This document shows positions 51,195-60,482 of a DNA stretch of 64,000 bases, piece by piece. Location of the stretch: the NCBI RefSeq assembly GCF_013141715.1, contig NZ_WHOA01000141.1:1-64000 (forward strand), in the 5' to 3' direction. The first letter of the stretch is position 1, and every line of letters begins with the position of its first letter. The translations under genes were made by a program, and so were the position numbers. This DNA comes from Paenibacillus phytorum (GTDB lineage: Bacteria > Bacillota > Bacilli > Paenibacillales > NBRC-103111). The notes under the pieces are model-generated. The model saw only the letters and a program-made list of their open reading frames with translations. It searched no databases and was not told the origin of the DNA.

Positions 51195-52526
51195 TTATCT
51201 AGCCAGCGCTTTTGGACGGGATGCTCCGATCAAATCAGGTCTCCCTACGGAATAATATTTGAGTCCAGTTCCCTGGACCTGCTCTTTGCTAAACACATTG
51301 CGACCATCAATAAGAATTGGCTGCTCCATGACAAAAATGAGCTGTGACAATGGGACCACTTTGAATTCTTCCCAATCCGTTAGTAAACAAATGGCGTCGG
51401 ACCCCGTGGCTGCTTCCAGGGCATTCTCACACCACTGAATCGCCGGATGGTCGATACGTTCCCTAAATTTCTCCATTGCAATGGGATCATACAGCTTCAG
51501 CCGTGCTCCCGCACGAATCAGGGTTTCAACGATTTCTATGGAAGGCGCATAACGAATGTCATCCGTGTTCGGTTTAAAAGACAATCCCCAGATGCCAATG
51601 GATTTGCCGCTTAGTGGACCGAGGGACGCCTCCAGCTTGGAAATCACTTTATAACGCTGCGATTTATTCACCTCGACAACCGACTTTAACAATTGAAACT
51701 CATAGTCGACATTGCCAGCAATTTGAATCAACGCGTCTGTATCCTTGGGAAAACAAGAACCCCCGTAGCCGATACCCGCACTCAGGAAGGAAGAGCCAAT
51801 TCGCTTATCTTGCCCCATTCCTTTGGCAACCTCGGTGACATCTGCGCCAACTTTCTCGCAAATGTTGGATATTTCATTAATAAAAGAAATTTTGGTCGCC
51901 AGAAAAGCATTCGATGCGTACTTAATCATCTCCGCGCTGCGAATACTTGTAACGAAGATTTGATCGGTAAAAGAACGGTGCAGCTCCGTGAGAGGTGCGG
52001 CTAAGCTTGGATTTTCAATCCCGAGGACAATCCGATCCGGATGAAGGGTATCGTCGATCGCCGAGCCTTCCCGGAGAAACTCTGGAATCGATACGACGTC
52101 GAAAGACTGCAACGTATTCATAGCAATAATCATTTGAATATGCTCGTTCGTACCCACAGGAACGGTGCTTTTCGTTGCAATGATTTTATAGCTATTCATC
52201 GCCTTCCCGATTTCCATGGCCGCTTGCTCGATATACGCCAGATTAGCCTCTCCATTTGGTAAGGAAGGTGTGCCTACCGCAATGATAATGAGTTCGGATT
52301 GGCTGATGGCTTGTGCCAAATCAGAGGTAAAGGCCAACCGACCGGCATTGAGATTCTTCTCCATCAGTTGTTCAATACCAGGTTCATAGATCGGAGATAT
52401 CAGGTTTTGCAGCTTTTCAATTTTCTGTTCATCGTAATCCACACAGATTACGTTATTGCCCACTTCAGCGAAGCATACCCCGGAAACTAACCCCACATAC
52501 CCCGTCCCGATTACTGCAATATCCAT
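51195..52526 (-). CDS. ugd: UDP-glucose 6-dehydrogenase
   Basis: A 443-aa enzyme oxidising UDP-glucose to UDP-glucuronate with two NAD+. It has the Rossmann motif GTGYVGL at residue 7, the active-site Cys in GYGGSCFPKDT near residue 257, and the C-terminal UDP-binding domain. ATG at 52526 follows GAGAGGGG. It lies in a tight run with GT genes, so it provides UDP-glucuronate for an acidic EPS. Confidence 0.95.
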   Translation of the reverse strand: MDIAVIGTGYVGLVSGVCFAEVGNNVICVDYDEQKIEKLQNLISPIYEPGIEQLMEKNLNAGRLAFTSDLAQAISQSELIIIAVGTPSLPNGEANLAYIEQAAMEIGKAMNSYKIIATKSTVPVGTNEHIQMIIAMNTLQSFDVVSIPEFLREGSAIDDTLHPDRIVLGIENPSLAAPLTELHRSFTDQIFVTSIRSAEMIKYASNAFLATKISFINEISNICEKVGADVTEVAKGMGQDKRIGSSFLSAGIGYGGSCFPKDTDALIQIAGNVDYEFQLLKSVVEVNKSQRYKVISKLEASLGPLSGKSIGIWGLSFKPNTDDIRYAPSIEIVETLIRAGARLKLYDPIAMEKFRERIDHPAIQWCENALEAATGSDAICLLTDWEEFKVVPLSQLIFVMEQPILIDGRNVFSKEQVQGTGLKYYSVGRPDLIGASRPKALAR

Positions 52527-52530
52527 ACGA

Positions 52531-53631
52531 TTAATGCCCCTCTCTGAATTGTTGGTAGGCCTTACCCATGTAGTCTTTTAGTTTATCCATGAATGTTTTC
52601 TCATCAAATTTCTGCGCGTGCTGCACGATTTGCCTTACATCCCATGCATGGTTTTCCACTTCTTGAATTGCAAGCAGCAGATCTTCTACCTCTTGCCGTT
52701 TAAAGAACACACCATTCACATTAGGCACAATCGTATCTAACGCACCTCCCGCTTGATAGGCAACTACGGGTCTTCCGGCAGCATTCGCTTCCAGCGGTGT
52801 AATGCCGAAATCCTCCTCACCAGGAAAGATTAACGCTCGGCATTGCGCCATCATTTGAGTGACCGAACCGTCATCCAGCCTTCCCAGGAAACGAACATTC
52901 CCTTTGGCCATTTCCTTAAGCCTCACCATGTCGGGTCCTTCTCCAACGATGTATAAAGGCAGTCCATTTCGATTAAATGCTTCTACCGCCAGATCAATTC
53001 GCTTGTACGAAACAAGTCTCGATACAATTAAATAATAATCATCAATGGAAGATGAGCTGTGGAATCGCGACGTATTAATCGGCGGAAAAATAACATCGGA
53101 ATCGCGTTGGTAATAATTTCGAATGCGATTTTTTACGACGGAGGAATTAGCGATGAACTGATTCACGTTAGCCGACGTTTTTTGATCCCATTGCTTAAGC
53201 CTATCGATATAAATCTTCAAAAGCCGCTTCATCACACTTGAATTGCTTTGTCGCTCCATATACGTGTCATAATCCCAAGCGAATCGCATCGGTGTATGGC
53301 AGTAACAGAGGTGAAACGTATCCTTTGGAACCTGAATACTTTTCATGAAAGCGCTGCTTGAGCTAAGCACGATATCGAATTCTCGGAAATCAAAATCCTT
53401 AATCGCAAACGGGTATAGGGGGAGCATTTCTTTAAAATGGCTTTTCCCACCGGGCATTTTTTGCAACCAGGAGGCCCGTATATCCGCATCTCTTAGCTCA
53501 TCTAGCAGCCGATTATTGCTAAACATGGTCGTATAGATGGGAGCACTCGGGTACATTTGGTGAAAGACCTCAACCACTCTTTCGGCCCCGCCCATTTGAA
53601 CCAAATAATCATGCGCGATTGCTATTTTCAT
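52531..53631 (-). CDS. Glycosyltransferase family 4
   Basis: A 366-aa GT-B retaining glycosyltransferase. The N-terminal half has HDYLVQMGGAERVVE and the C-terminal half the GT4 motifs FPGEEDFGITPLEANAAGRPV. It starts at ATG 53631 with AAGG eight bases upstream; the upstream in-frame ATG is too close. No membrane segment. It lies four bases upstream of ugd. Confidence 0.92.
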   Translation of the reverse strand: MKIAIAHDYLVQMGGAERVVEVFHQMYPSAPIYTTMFSNNRLLDELRDADIRASWLQKMPGGKSHFKEMLPLYPFAIKDFDFREFDIVLSSSSAFMKSIQVPKDTFHLCYCHTPMRFAWDYDTYMERQSNSSVMKRLLKIYIDRLKQWDQKTSANVNQFIANSSVVKNRIRNYYQRDSDVIFPPINTSRFHSSSSIDDYYLIVSRLVSYKRIDLAVEAFNRNGLPLYIVGEGPDMVRLKEMAKGNVRFLGRLDDGSVTQMMAQCRALIFPGEEDFGITPLEANAAGRPVVAYQAGGALDTIVPNVNGVFFKRQEVEDLLLAIQEVENHAWDVRQIVQHAQKFDEKTFMDKLKDYMGKAYQQFREGH

Positions 53632-53661
53632 TTGATCCATCCTTTATTTACTAGCGGATAA

Positions 53662-54804
53662 TTACGAGTTAGCAATTAAACCTGCATAGTAATGAGTGAT
53701 TTGGGTAACGGTTCGTTCGATGACAAAGTGTTGTTCCACGCGTTTTATGCCATTCTCGCTCATTCTGCGCCGCACGTCTGGATTCTCCAGCAGGTAGCGA
53801 ATGGAATCGGCAAGCAAAACGGGGTCACCGGGCGTAATGAGAAGTCCCGTTTCGCCATTTACAACCGTTTCAGTCGGACCGCCTTCATTAGAAGCAATTA
53901 CGGGTAAACCAGCCGCCATACCTTCTACAATGACCTGACCAAATGGCTCAGGGGTTATGGAAGTATGCACCAGAAGGTCAGCTTGCTGCATTAATGTTTG
54001 AATGTCATCCACATGACCCAATAAAGTAACATTGTACAGCTTGTTATCTGCCATTTGTTGAAGCAACTGCTGCTTATACGCGTCTTCCCCGAACAAGGCA
54101 TCCCCAGCTATCCAGAACTGAACCTGCTGATCGGGTAGAAACGATTTGGCCGCTTCGAGTAAAATATGTTGGCCTTTCCATTCCGCCAGCCTGCCAACTA
54201 GCAAAACAACGTAGGGCTTCATCCATTTTTTCTCTACAGCAATCCCTGAATTCTTCGTTTTTGCGAAAGCCGAGTAGACAACTAACGTTCTTTTCGATTT
54301 CGGCAAATGCAGAGCATTCAAGGTTGAATTAGAATTAGCTATAACGCCGTTTGGCAGCAAGCGGGACATCCATCGTATCGCCTGAGCGACGATTGGTTTC
54401 AAGTACGGAACTCCGATATGGTCCCGGATATGCCAGATAAGAGGAATGCCTGCCAATTTAGCAGCTACAGCTCCATAAAAAGCAGATTTCAACGAATTGG
54501 TATGTACACAGACGACTTGTTCTGCTTTCAATAATTTGGAAAGCCTCTTCCCATAGGTGAGAAGCTCAAAAGCGGCCGATACTGCTTGCAAATTCACCGC
54601 ATTCCGGTTGCGATTGCGTACCTTATCACTTAATGGCAGAACGCGAACGTCGATACCTTTTTCTCTTAAGCGATCTACAAGCGCTCCCTCTTCAGCCACG
54701 ATAACTAATGGGTCTACTTCGTTTCCGAGATGGGTAATAATGTTATAAAGTGCGACTTCTCCCCCGCTCCATCTAGCGGTATGATCCAAATAAGCTACCC
54801 TCAT
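53662..54804 (-). CDS. Glycosyltransferase family 4
   Basis: A 380-aa GT-B enzyme with the nucleotide-sugar site PEPFGQVIVEGMAAGLPVIASNEGG near residue 290. The opening is RVAYLDHTARWSGGEVALYNII. ATG at 54804 is 11 bases after AAAGGAGG; the GTG at 54813 is too close to it. It overlaps the preceding GT gene by about 30 bp. Confidence 0.93.
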   Translation of the reverse strand: MRVAYLDHTARWSGGEVALYNIITHLGNEVDPLVIVAEEGALVDRLREKGIDVRVLPLSDKVRNRNRNAVNLQAVSAAFELLTYGKRLSKLLKAEQVVCVHTNSLKSAFYGAVAAKLAGIPLIWHIRDHIGVPYLKPIVAQAIRWMSRLLPNGVIANSNSTLNALHLPKSKRTLVVYSAFAKTKNSGIAVEKKWMKPYVVLLVGRLAEWKGQHILLEAAKSFLPDQQVQFWIAGDALFGEDAYKQQLLQQMADNKLYNVTLLGHVDDIQTLMQQADLLVHTSITPEPFGQVIVEGMAAGLPVIASNEGGPTETVVNGETGLLITPGDPVLLADSIRYLLENPDVRRRMSENGIKRVEQHFVIERTVTQITHYYAGLIANS

Positions 54805-56035
54805 CCTGTTCACGTCCTCCTTTCTTCCCAGCGCTTACCTGACGATTGCCGCCGTAAGCAATCAAATGCTGATCGATTACGTGATTAAATACACTATCTA
54901 CCTGTTTGGATACACGATCCCAGGTGTAATTCTCCAACACATGGCTTCTGCATTGCTCTGCAGTTGGCCACATTTCACGATGCCGCAATAAGCGAATTAA
55001 TCCAGAAGCCATATCTTGGCTGCTTTTACCTGCAAACAGCATATCGGGTCGGTATTTCTGAAGAATTTCACGATTGCCTCCAATCGGTGTTGCCATGACT
55101 GGAACCCCGGCGGCCATTGCTTCTACGGTAATTAATCCGAAGCCTTCCAACGCTTGGGAAGGTACAACGAACAGATCAGCAGCCTGATAATAATCAGCAA
55201 GCTCGCCATCAGGGATGTAACCCAGCAATCGGACGCGAGACTGGAGACCATATTCAGCAATCCGGTTTTCCAGTTCATCTCGCAGCGGCCCTTTGCCACC
55301 GATGAACAGCACGGTATCCGGAACCGTTCTCGCAACCTCTTTCCAAGCTTCCAGTAATTGAAGAAGACCCATTCGGTTGACTAATCTTCTTAAGGTCAAC
55401 ACCGCTGTCGTCCCTTCCTCCAGCTGCAATTTCCTTCTTATCGCCGTGCGATCCACAGCCGGCTTGAACCGGGCAACATCAGCTCCGCCTGGTATGATGT
55501 GAATCTTTGAAAGCGGGACACCGTATTGGTGATGAAGAATATCGCGGAAGGTTTCACTTAATACAATGAATGCATCCGCCAGCCGATAAGCTTTCATCTC
55601 CCAGCTCTTGGCGATCATTGTTTTGATTCGATGCTTCAATCCCTTGCCTTCGAGCCTAATTTCCTCACTCCAAGGACCATGAAACGTCATCACCACCGGA
55701 ATATTTCGCGCTTTGGCCTCCATGGCAACTCCTATACTATAGGGAGCAAAGTGGGAATAAACGATATCGATGTCCTGCCCATTCATCAGTTCAGCTGCGT
55801 GCTTCCGAAAGGCATCTCGTCTTTTACTTAACTTCAAATCGGTGACGGCTACGTTCGTGACACGGAGGTCATCTTGAACGACCGGCTTATTCGCACTGCA
55901 TACCAGCGCCTCCAGCTCATGACGGGTAGCTAAGCTTTCGCAAATATGTTTGAAATAAGTGTTTAGTCCACCAGGCTGTGCAGATGGCCAACCCATTCCG
56001 GTACACAGGATCCGCAAGCTATTGCAGTGTAGCAT
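54773..56035 (-). CDS. Glycosyltransferase family 4
   Basis: A 420-aa GT-B enzyme opening LRILCTGMGWPSAQPGGLNTYF, with the GT4 signature EGFGLITVEAMAAGVPVMATPIGG near residue 305. ATG at 56035 follows GGAGGGG. It overlaps the GT2 gene upstream by 17 bp and the GT4 gene downstream, consistent with one operon. Confidence 0.94.
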   Translation of the reverse strand: MLHCNSLRILCTGMGWPSAQPGGLNTYFKHICESLATRHELEALVCSANKPVVQDDLRVTNVAVTDLKLSKRRDAFRKHAAELMNGQDIDIVYSHFAPYSIGVAMEAKARNIPVVMTFHGPWSEEIRLEGKGLKHRIKTMIAKSWEMKAYRLADAFIVLSETFRDILHHQYGVPLSKIHIIPGGADVARFKPAVDRTAIRRKLQLEEGTTAVLTLRRLVNRMGLLQLLEAWKEVARTVPDTVLFIGGKGPLRDELENRIAEYGLQSRVRLLGYIPDGELADYYQAADLFVVPSQALEGFGLITVEAMAAGVPVMATPIGGNREILQKYRPDMLFAGKSSQDMASGLIRLLRHREMWPTAEQCRSHVLENYTWDRVSKQVDSVFNHVIDQHLIAYGGNRQVSAGKKGGREQDEGSLFGSYR

Positions 56036-56852
56036 AAGCTTTCCCCTCCTTAATTGGCTCTTGGGACTGTTTCACTCTTTTCCGAGCAAGCCCAAGCTCA
56101 TACTGTTTCATACACACTAGGAATTCGTATATTCCCCAGAAGAGGGCTACCGCAAGTCCCGGAATACCCTTCTTATACAGGCCATGAACGATATATTTCT
56201 GTACAAATCGCAAGGGAGGGCGAACGATCATTCGCAGTAAGCTAAATCGTTTCCCCGCAGCAACAGCGCCTTCGGCTTCCAGATCGGTATACTTATTAAA
56301 CCGCTGAATATGATCATGAATACTGCGGAAACCATAATGCCATAGAACACCTGGCACATACTCGATATTCTCACTTGCGACATCCGGTGTTTCATGAACA
56401 AGACTTTCCCGGTACTGAATTTCGGTACGGTTATATAGACGGACAAGCTTCTCGCCCTTGCCCATCCAGCGTCCTAGAAAGTCACCAATACGCAAGACAG
56501 CATAGGCTTTGCTCGGATCGGACAAGTCACTTTTCAACTTAACAATCGAAGCTGCTAAAGGTTCACTAACAACCTCATCCGTATCAATAACGAAAATCCA
56601 ATCATAAGTAGCTTGATCACTGCCATAAATACGCTGCTTTGCATAACCAGGCCAAGCGTTCACATATACCTTGCAGCCCAACTGCTCAGATACACGGACT
56701 GTTCCGTCTTTGCTCCCGCCATCAATTACAACAATTTCGTCTGCAAAAGGCTTGCAGGAGGCAATCGCACTCGCTATTCTCGTTTCATCGTCTTGCGCAA
56801 TGATGACAACAGAAATCCGATTCTCTCCCACAGCGTCACTATAGTGACTCAT
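56019..56852 (-). CDS. Glycosyltransferase family 2
   Basis: A 277-aa GT-A enzyme. VVIIAQDDETRI opens the fold and the DXD-like segment is VIDTDEVV. The C-terminal half (HYGFRSIHDHIQRFNKYTDLEA) resembles the WaaE/KdtX group. ATG at 56852 follows GGGGGAGGGG; the long frame from 56933 has no site. It is likely to add a sugar to the growing repeat unit. Confidence 0.92.
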   Translation of the reverse strand: MSHYSDAVGENRISVVIIAQDDETRIASAIASCKPFADEIVVIDGGSKDGTVRVSEQLGCKVYVNAWPGYAKQRIYGSDQATYDWIFVIDTDEVVSEPLAASIVKLKSDLSDPSKAYAVLRIGDFLGRWMGKGEKLVRLYNRTEIQYRESLVHETPDVASENIEYVPGVLWHYGFRSIHDHIQRFNKYTDLEAEGAVAAGKRFSLLRMIVRPPLRFVQKYIVHGLYKKGIPGLAVALFWGIYEFLVCMKQYELGLARKRVKQSQEPIKEGKAYATLQ

Positions 56853-56883
56853 TTCGTTCGCCCCTCCCCCAGTTTCAAACAAA

Positions 56884-58251
56884 TTATTTGGCTTTATATG
56901 CTGATATTGCTGAAAGTAACCAACGCACATCATCTTTATTAATTAATAATTTAGGAAGTTTCGTCTTCAAGGTGAATTTGACATTAAGTAGAATAAAGAC
57001 GAATCGCAGTAAACCCGATGATAATATGGCTATTCCCGCACCGAACAATCCGAACTTCGGAATCAGTACCGTTAGTAACGGGATGACGATTAGCAGCCCT
57101 ATCCCTTGCAGAATCGTAACAATCTTGGGCTTGCCTAATGCCATGAACGCTTGAGCCAAAACCATGGTTCCACCAGAGATGGAAACTTCGAGGAGCAGCA
57201 TTCGAAAAACACTGATCGCTTCTTTAAAATCAGGGCCATACAGTAAAGGCATTACGAAAGGTGCAACCAGCATAATCATCATGGAGCAAAGTAAAGCGAC
57301 ACAAGTGCTGATCCTGTAAACACGGAATGTCATCTCAACGACTTTATCCTTAGGTAAACCCGATGCTTTCGGGAACAACACCACGATAATGGATGTAGAG
57401 AAAATGTTGACTACACGGGAAAGGCTTACCGCCACCGCATACAGTCCAAGCTCTGCCGGATTAAGGAGACCGATAATAACAATTTGATCGATATAATAGG
57501 AGACATTACCCATTAAATCATTGCCGTAGGATCCAATACCGTACCGGATTAATGTCTTAAAGGATTGAAAAGCATCCTTTATCACGAATTTGTATTGATT
57601 AAGTAAGCGCACTGTCGTCCATATGTAAAAGGGAACCGCCGGAGCGAGATAAGCCACGGCTGACGTGTAAGGATTCATTGTTCTTGTTAGGATTAGCAGC
57701 CCTAAGCCGATGAGCGTACTAAGCGGAACAAGAAAGCGCAGACGGTTGAACAGCTTATATTCGCCTCTCACCTGCATCATCGCATTATTAATCTGAGACA
57801 ATACGATGAGAGGTACGAGCACCATGGACAATTGGGAGAAAAGGACCACGCTGTCTGAATACGTACGGAGCCAATAGGGTAAAACCAGTATCCCCAAGCT
57901 CATCGCAAGCATGCCTGCTGTCAAACCCATGAGAACAGCGGTCGAATAAAGCTTGGCGGAATCCTTCATGTTCTTTTTCACGTTGTAAATAATGGCGGAA
58001 GGCAGACCGAAAGTGAAACTAAAGGCTAGGAACTGAGACCATAAGACCATAGCCGCTTGCTCTCCTCTGCCGGATGGTCCTAGAAATCGTGCTGTTAAAA
58101 TACCTGTAAGCATATTAATCACTAAGATTAGTACACTGAAAAACATCGTTCTGATGGAAGCCGAGATATGACTCTTGCTTGAAAAGAATGCTTTAATGAA
58201 GCCGAATAGAGGCTTTATGCGGACTATTTTCAAGTTGACTGGTTGCTGCAT
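56884..58251 (-). CDS. Polysaccharide flippase (Wzx/MATE-like)
   Basis: A 455-aa protein with about twelve to fourteen hydrophobic segments of the MOP exporter superfamily. It starts at ATG 58251 behind GGAGG; an earlier in-frame start at 58302 has no site. Motifs include GPSGRGEQAAMV and GLYAVAVSLSRV. It should move undecaprenyl-linked repeat units across the membrane. It overlaps the following membrane protein gene's end by about 60 bp. Confidence 0.92.
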   Translation of the reverse strand: MQQPVNLKIVRIKPLFGFIKAFFSSKSHISASIRTMFFSVLILVINMLTGILTARFLGPSGRGEQAAMVLWSQFLAFSFTFGLPSAIIYNVKKNMKDSAKLYSTAVLMGLTAGMLAMSLGILVLPYWLRTYSDSVVLFSQLSMVLVPLIVLSQINNAMMQVRGEYKLFNRLRFLVPLSTLIGLGLLILTRTMNPYTSAVAYLAPAVPFYIWTTVRLLNQYKFVIKDAFQSFKTLIRYGIGSYGNDLMGNVSYYIDQIVIIGLLNPAELGLYAVAVSLSRVVNIFSTSIIVVLFPKASGLPKDKVVEMTFRVYRISTCVALLCSMMIMLVAPFVMPLLYGPDFKEAISVFRMLLLEVSISGGTMVLAQAFMALGKPKIVTILQGIGLLIVIPLLTVLIPKFGLFGAGIAILSSGLLRFVFILLNVKFTLKTKLPKLLINKDDVRWLLSAISAYKAK

Positions 58252-59704
58252 CCGAAACTTGCCTCCTCTCTTGAACGATCGTTTGATGCGCCATAATTCC
58301 AACTCCTACGACCATCCATAGTAGAAAGCCTTTCAAACCTGTATACCCATTTTCGAAAACTAGACAAATAATACTTCCTAGCAAAGCGGACAGCGCGATT
58401 TTACTGTAAAGATTCAAACCGCCCGTTTGATTTTTTTGAGATAAGAGGAATCGAGTGACAACCCATAGCGCCCAGAAGAACAGCAAACCTCCGAGGATAC
58501 CAAAGGTTAGAAACACAGCAACAAATCCATTATCGAAGATGCCATATTCGCCAAGTGCTCCCCCGTTACTCAGCTTGGTGCCGACACCGATACTGCCTAG
58601 ACCTAACCCTTGCGGTTTAGCAAATAACATGGGGAAAACCGTATGGAAGAAATCAAGTCTTTCATTATACGAATGATCGTCTTGTATAGCTGTCATTGTG
58701 CCCAAACGATCCACAAGCCCTTGTGCACCGGGAAGCTTTGGAATAATGACATACATGGCTCCAATTACAGCTGTTAATTGAGCAATTAATTTCCATTTTT
58801 GTCTACCAGCTGAAACGGCTGTGTAAATGACAATATCAATGAACAACATAACCCAGGCAGAGCGCACTAATGTGATAAGCAGTCCCACCGTTACGAGAAT
58901 AACACCAAGCCAACCCAGCGAACCCCGCCACCTCTTATCCAGAATCATCGGTGCAAGTGCAGATGCCAGATACGTCCCTGCCGGTCCTGGGGAATTCAGC
59001 GTAGAGAACACTCGGATCTCCAAGGGAAGCGGTTTTCCAATGGAAGTCATCTCCACATGATTCATCCAGAAAGCATCCCATGGCGGCACCATCACATATT
59101 GGATAATGCCATAAACAGCAATCAAGATCGCGGTATCAGACAATGCTATAAGTAAGCGATCTAGAGCTTTACTATCAAATTTAGACAGGGCTGCATAAGG
59201 GATTAACAGTATTGGAATAAAATAATTAGCTAAATCGTATAAAGCTCCGCTGCCATTTTTCGTTATACCATATAAACTTCCGTACAACAGCACAATGGCT
59301 AGATAAATCAGCGATTTGTTAATTCGAGAATCCATTTGATTTAACTTGGAGATGACCGGTATTATCACTACCGCACTCGTTAGCAGTGGCGCAATACTCA
59401 ACAAGGAGACAGAATGGTACGTACCTTCCATCCAATCCTGGATTCTCCGGATCTCCGGGCATATGACCCAAACGAGCAGAATATAAGGAATCAATCGACG
59501 CGAATCTATCAGGGCCATCACAAAAGCGGGAAACAGCAGCATCAACAAGATTGTGATCTGTATACTAAGTTCAGGATCCAGGGTTGCACTAGAATAACCG
59601 ATGAGTAAAGAGACGAACAAAGCCATTCCAACCAACAGGATTGTCATCCGACTAGCCTGCGTCGTGATAAAAGGGGGCTTAATCATTTTGCTTATTTCAT
59701 CCAC
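58193..59704 (-). CDS. O-antigen ligase/polymerase family protein (Wzy-like) 1
   Basis: A 503-aa membrane protein with about twelve hydrophobic segments. The Wzy_C-type motif GLGLGSIGVGTKLSNGGALGEYG lies near residue 365, and an extracytoplasmic loop of the family precedes it. GTG at 59704 overlaps the WecG-like gene by 8 bp; ATG at 59686 is an alternative start. A second protein of this family is in the same locus. Confidence 0.9.
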   Translation of the reverse strand: MDEISKMIKPPFITTQASRMTILLVGMALFVSLLIGYSSATLDPELSIQITILLMLLFPAFVMALIDSRRLIPYILLVWVICPEIRRIQDWMEGTYHSVSLLSIAPLLTSAVVIIPVISKLNQMDSRINKSLIYLAIVLLYGSLYGITKNGSGALYDLANYFIPILLIPYAALSKFDSKALDRLLIALSDTAILIAVYGIIQYVMVPPWDAFWMNHVEMTSIGKPLPLEIRVFSTLNSPGPAGTYLASALAPMILDKRWRGSLGWLGVILVTVGLLITLVRSAWVMLFIDIVIYTAVSAGRQKWKLIAQLTAVIGAMYVIIPKLPGAQGLVDRLGTMTAIQDDHSYNERLDFFHTVFPMLFAKPQGLGLGSIGVGTKLSNGGALGEYGIFDNGFVAVFLTFGILGGLLFFWALWVVTRFLLSQKNQTGGLNLYSKIALSALLGSIICLVFENGYTGLKGFLLWMVVGVGIMAHQTIVQERRQVSDAATSQLENSPHKASIRLH

Positions 59705-60482
59705 TGTTGATTCCCGTCCCCTCCCGTTTCATCTTGAATTGCTTAACAACTTCCCGCCATAGCAAGACAGCAAACATAGCATCGTGAACCAAGTAACGCT
59801 TCCATAACCTTCGCGGTTCTTGGGCAAGACGCCAGAACCATTCGAATCCAGTTTTCTGCATAATGTTCGGAGCTCTCTTCACTGTGCCCGAAATGAAATC
59901 GAATGTTGCGCCTACGCCAATAGAGATCGGGACTTTGTACTGAAGATAGTTCTGGTAAATCCACTTCTCCTGCTTCGGAGCGCCAACGCCAACAAACACA
60001 ATGTCAGGCTGCGTATCAATTAGCATCTGAATAATTTGCTCATTCTCCTCTTTTTTCTTCTCGAAACCATAGGAAGGTGAATAACAGCCAACGATATTCA
60101 GATTTGGAAATACGAGCTTCAGATTCTTTACCGCTTGCTCCGGAATACCGACAGCTGATCCTAAGAAAAAAAGCTTGTATTGTCTGCTTGCAAAAGCTTC
60201 ACCTAACTTTGTGAACAAGTCGGATCCGGATACCTTCTGCTTGAGCGGTTTACGGAGCATCTTCGATGCCCATATGATCGGCATACCATCTGCAACAATG
60301 GCACCTGCACCTGAATACACCTTCTGAAACTCAGCATCCTTTCTGAGCTTGATTAAATGATCGACATTACAGGTCAAAATGTAAGAATGACTTTTCTGGC
60401 GTATGACCTCATCCATATAGGCAAGCAAGTCCAGAAAATCATAATTATCAAAATTAACATCGAACATAGTCACTCTACTCAT
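59697..60482 (-). CDS. WecG/TagA/CpsF-family glycosyltransferase
   Basis: A 261-aa GT26 enzyme with motifs TCNVDHLIKLRKD, VADGMPIIWASK and FVGVGAPKQEKWI. Family members attach the second sugar, often N-acetylmannosaminuronate or mannosamine, to a lipid carrier. Its ATG overlaps the previous stop as TGATG, showing translational coupling. Confidence 0.94.
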   Translation of the reverse strand: MSRVTMFDVNFDNYDFLDLLAYMDEVIRQKSHSYILTCNVDHLIKLRKDAEFQKVYSGAGAIVADGMPIIWASKMLRKPLKQKVSGSDLFTKLGEAFASRQYKLFFLGSAVGIPEQAVKNLKLVFPNLNIVGCYSPSYGFEKKKEENEQIIQMLIDTQPDIVFVGVGAPKQEKWIYQNYLQYKVPISIGVGATFDFISGTVKRAPNIMQKTGFEWFWRLAQEPRRLWKRYLVHDAMFAVLLWREVVKQFKMKREGTGINSG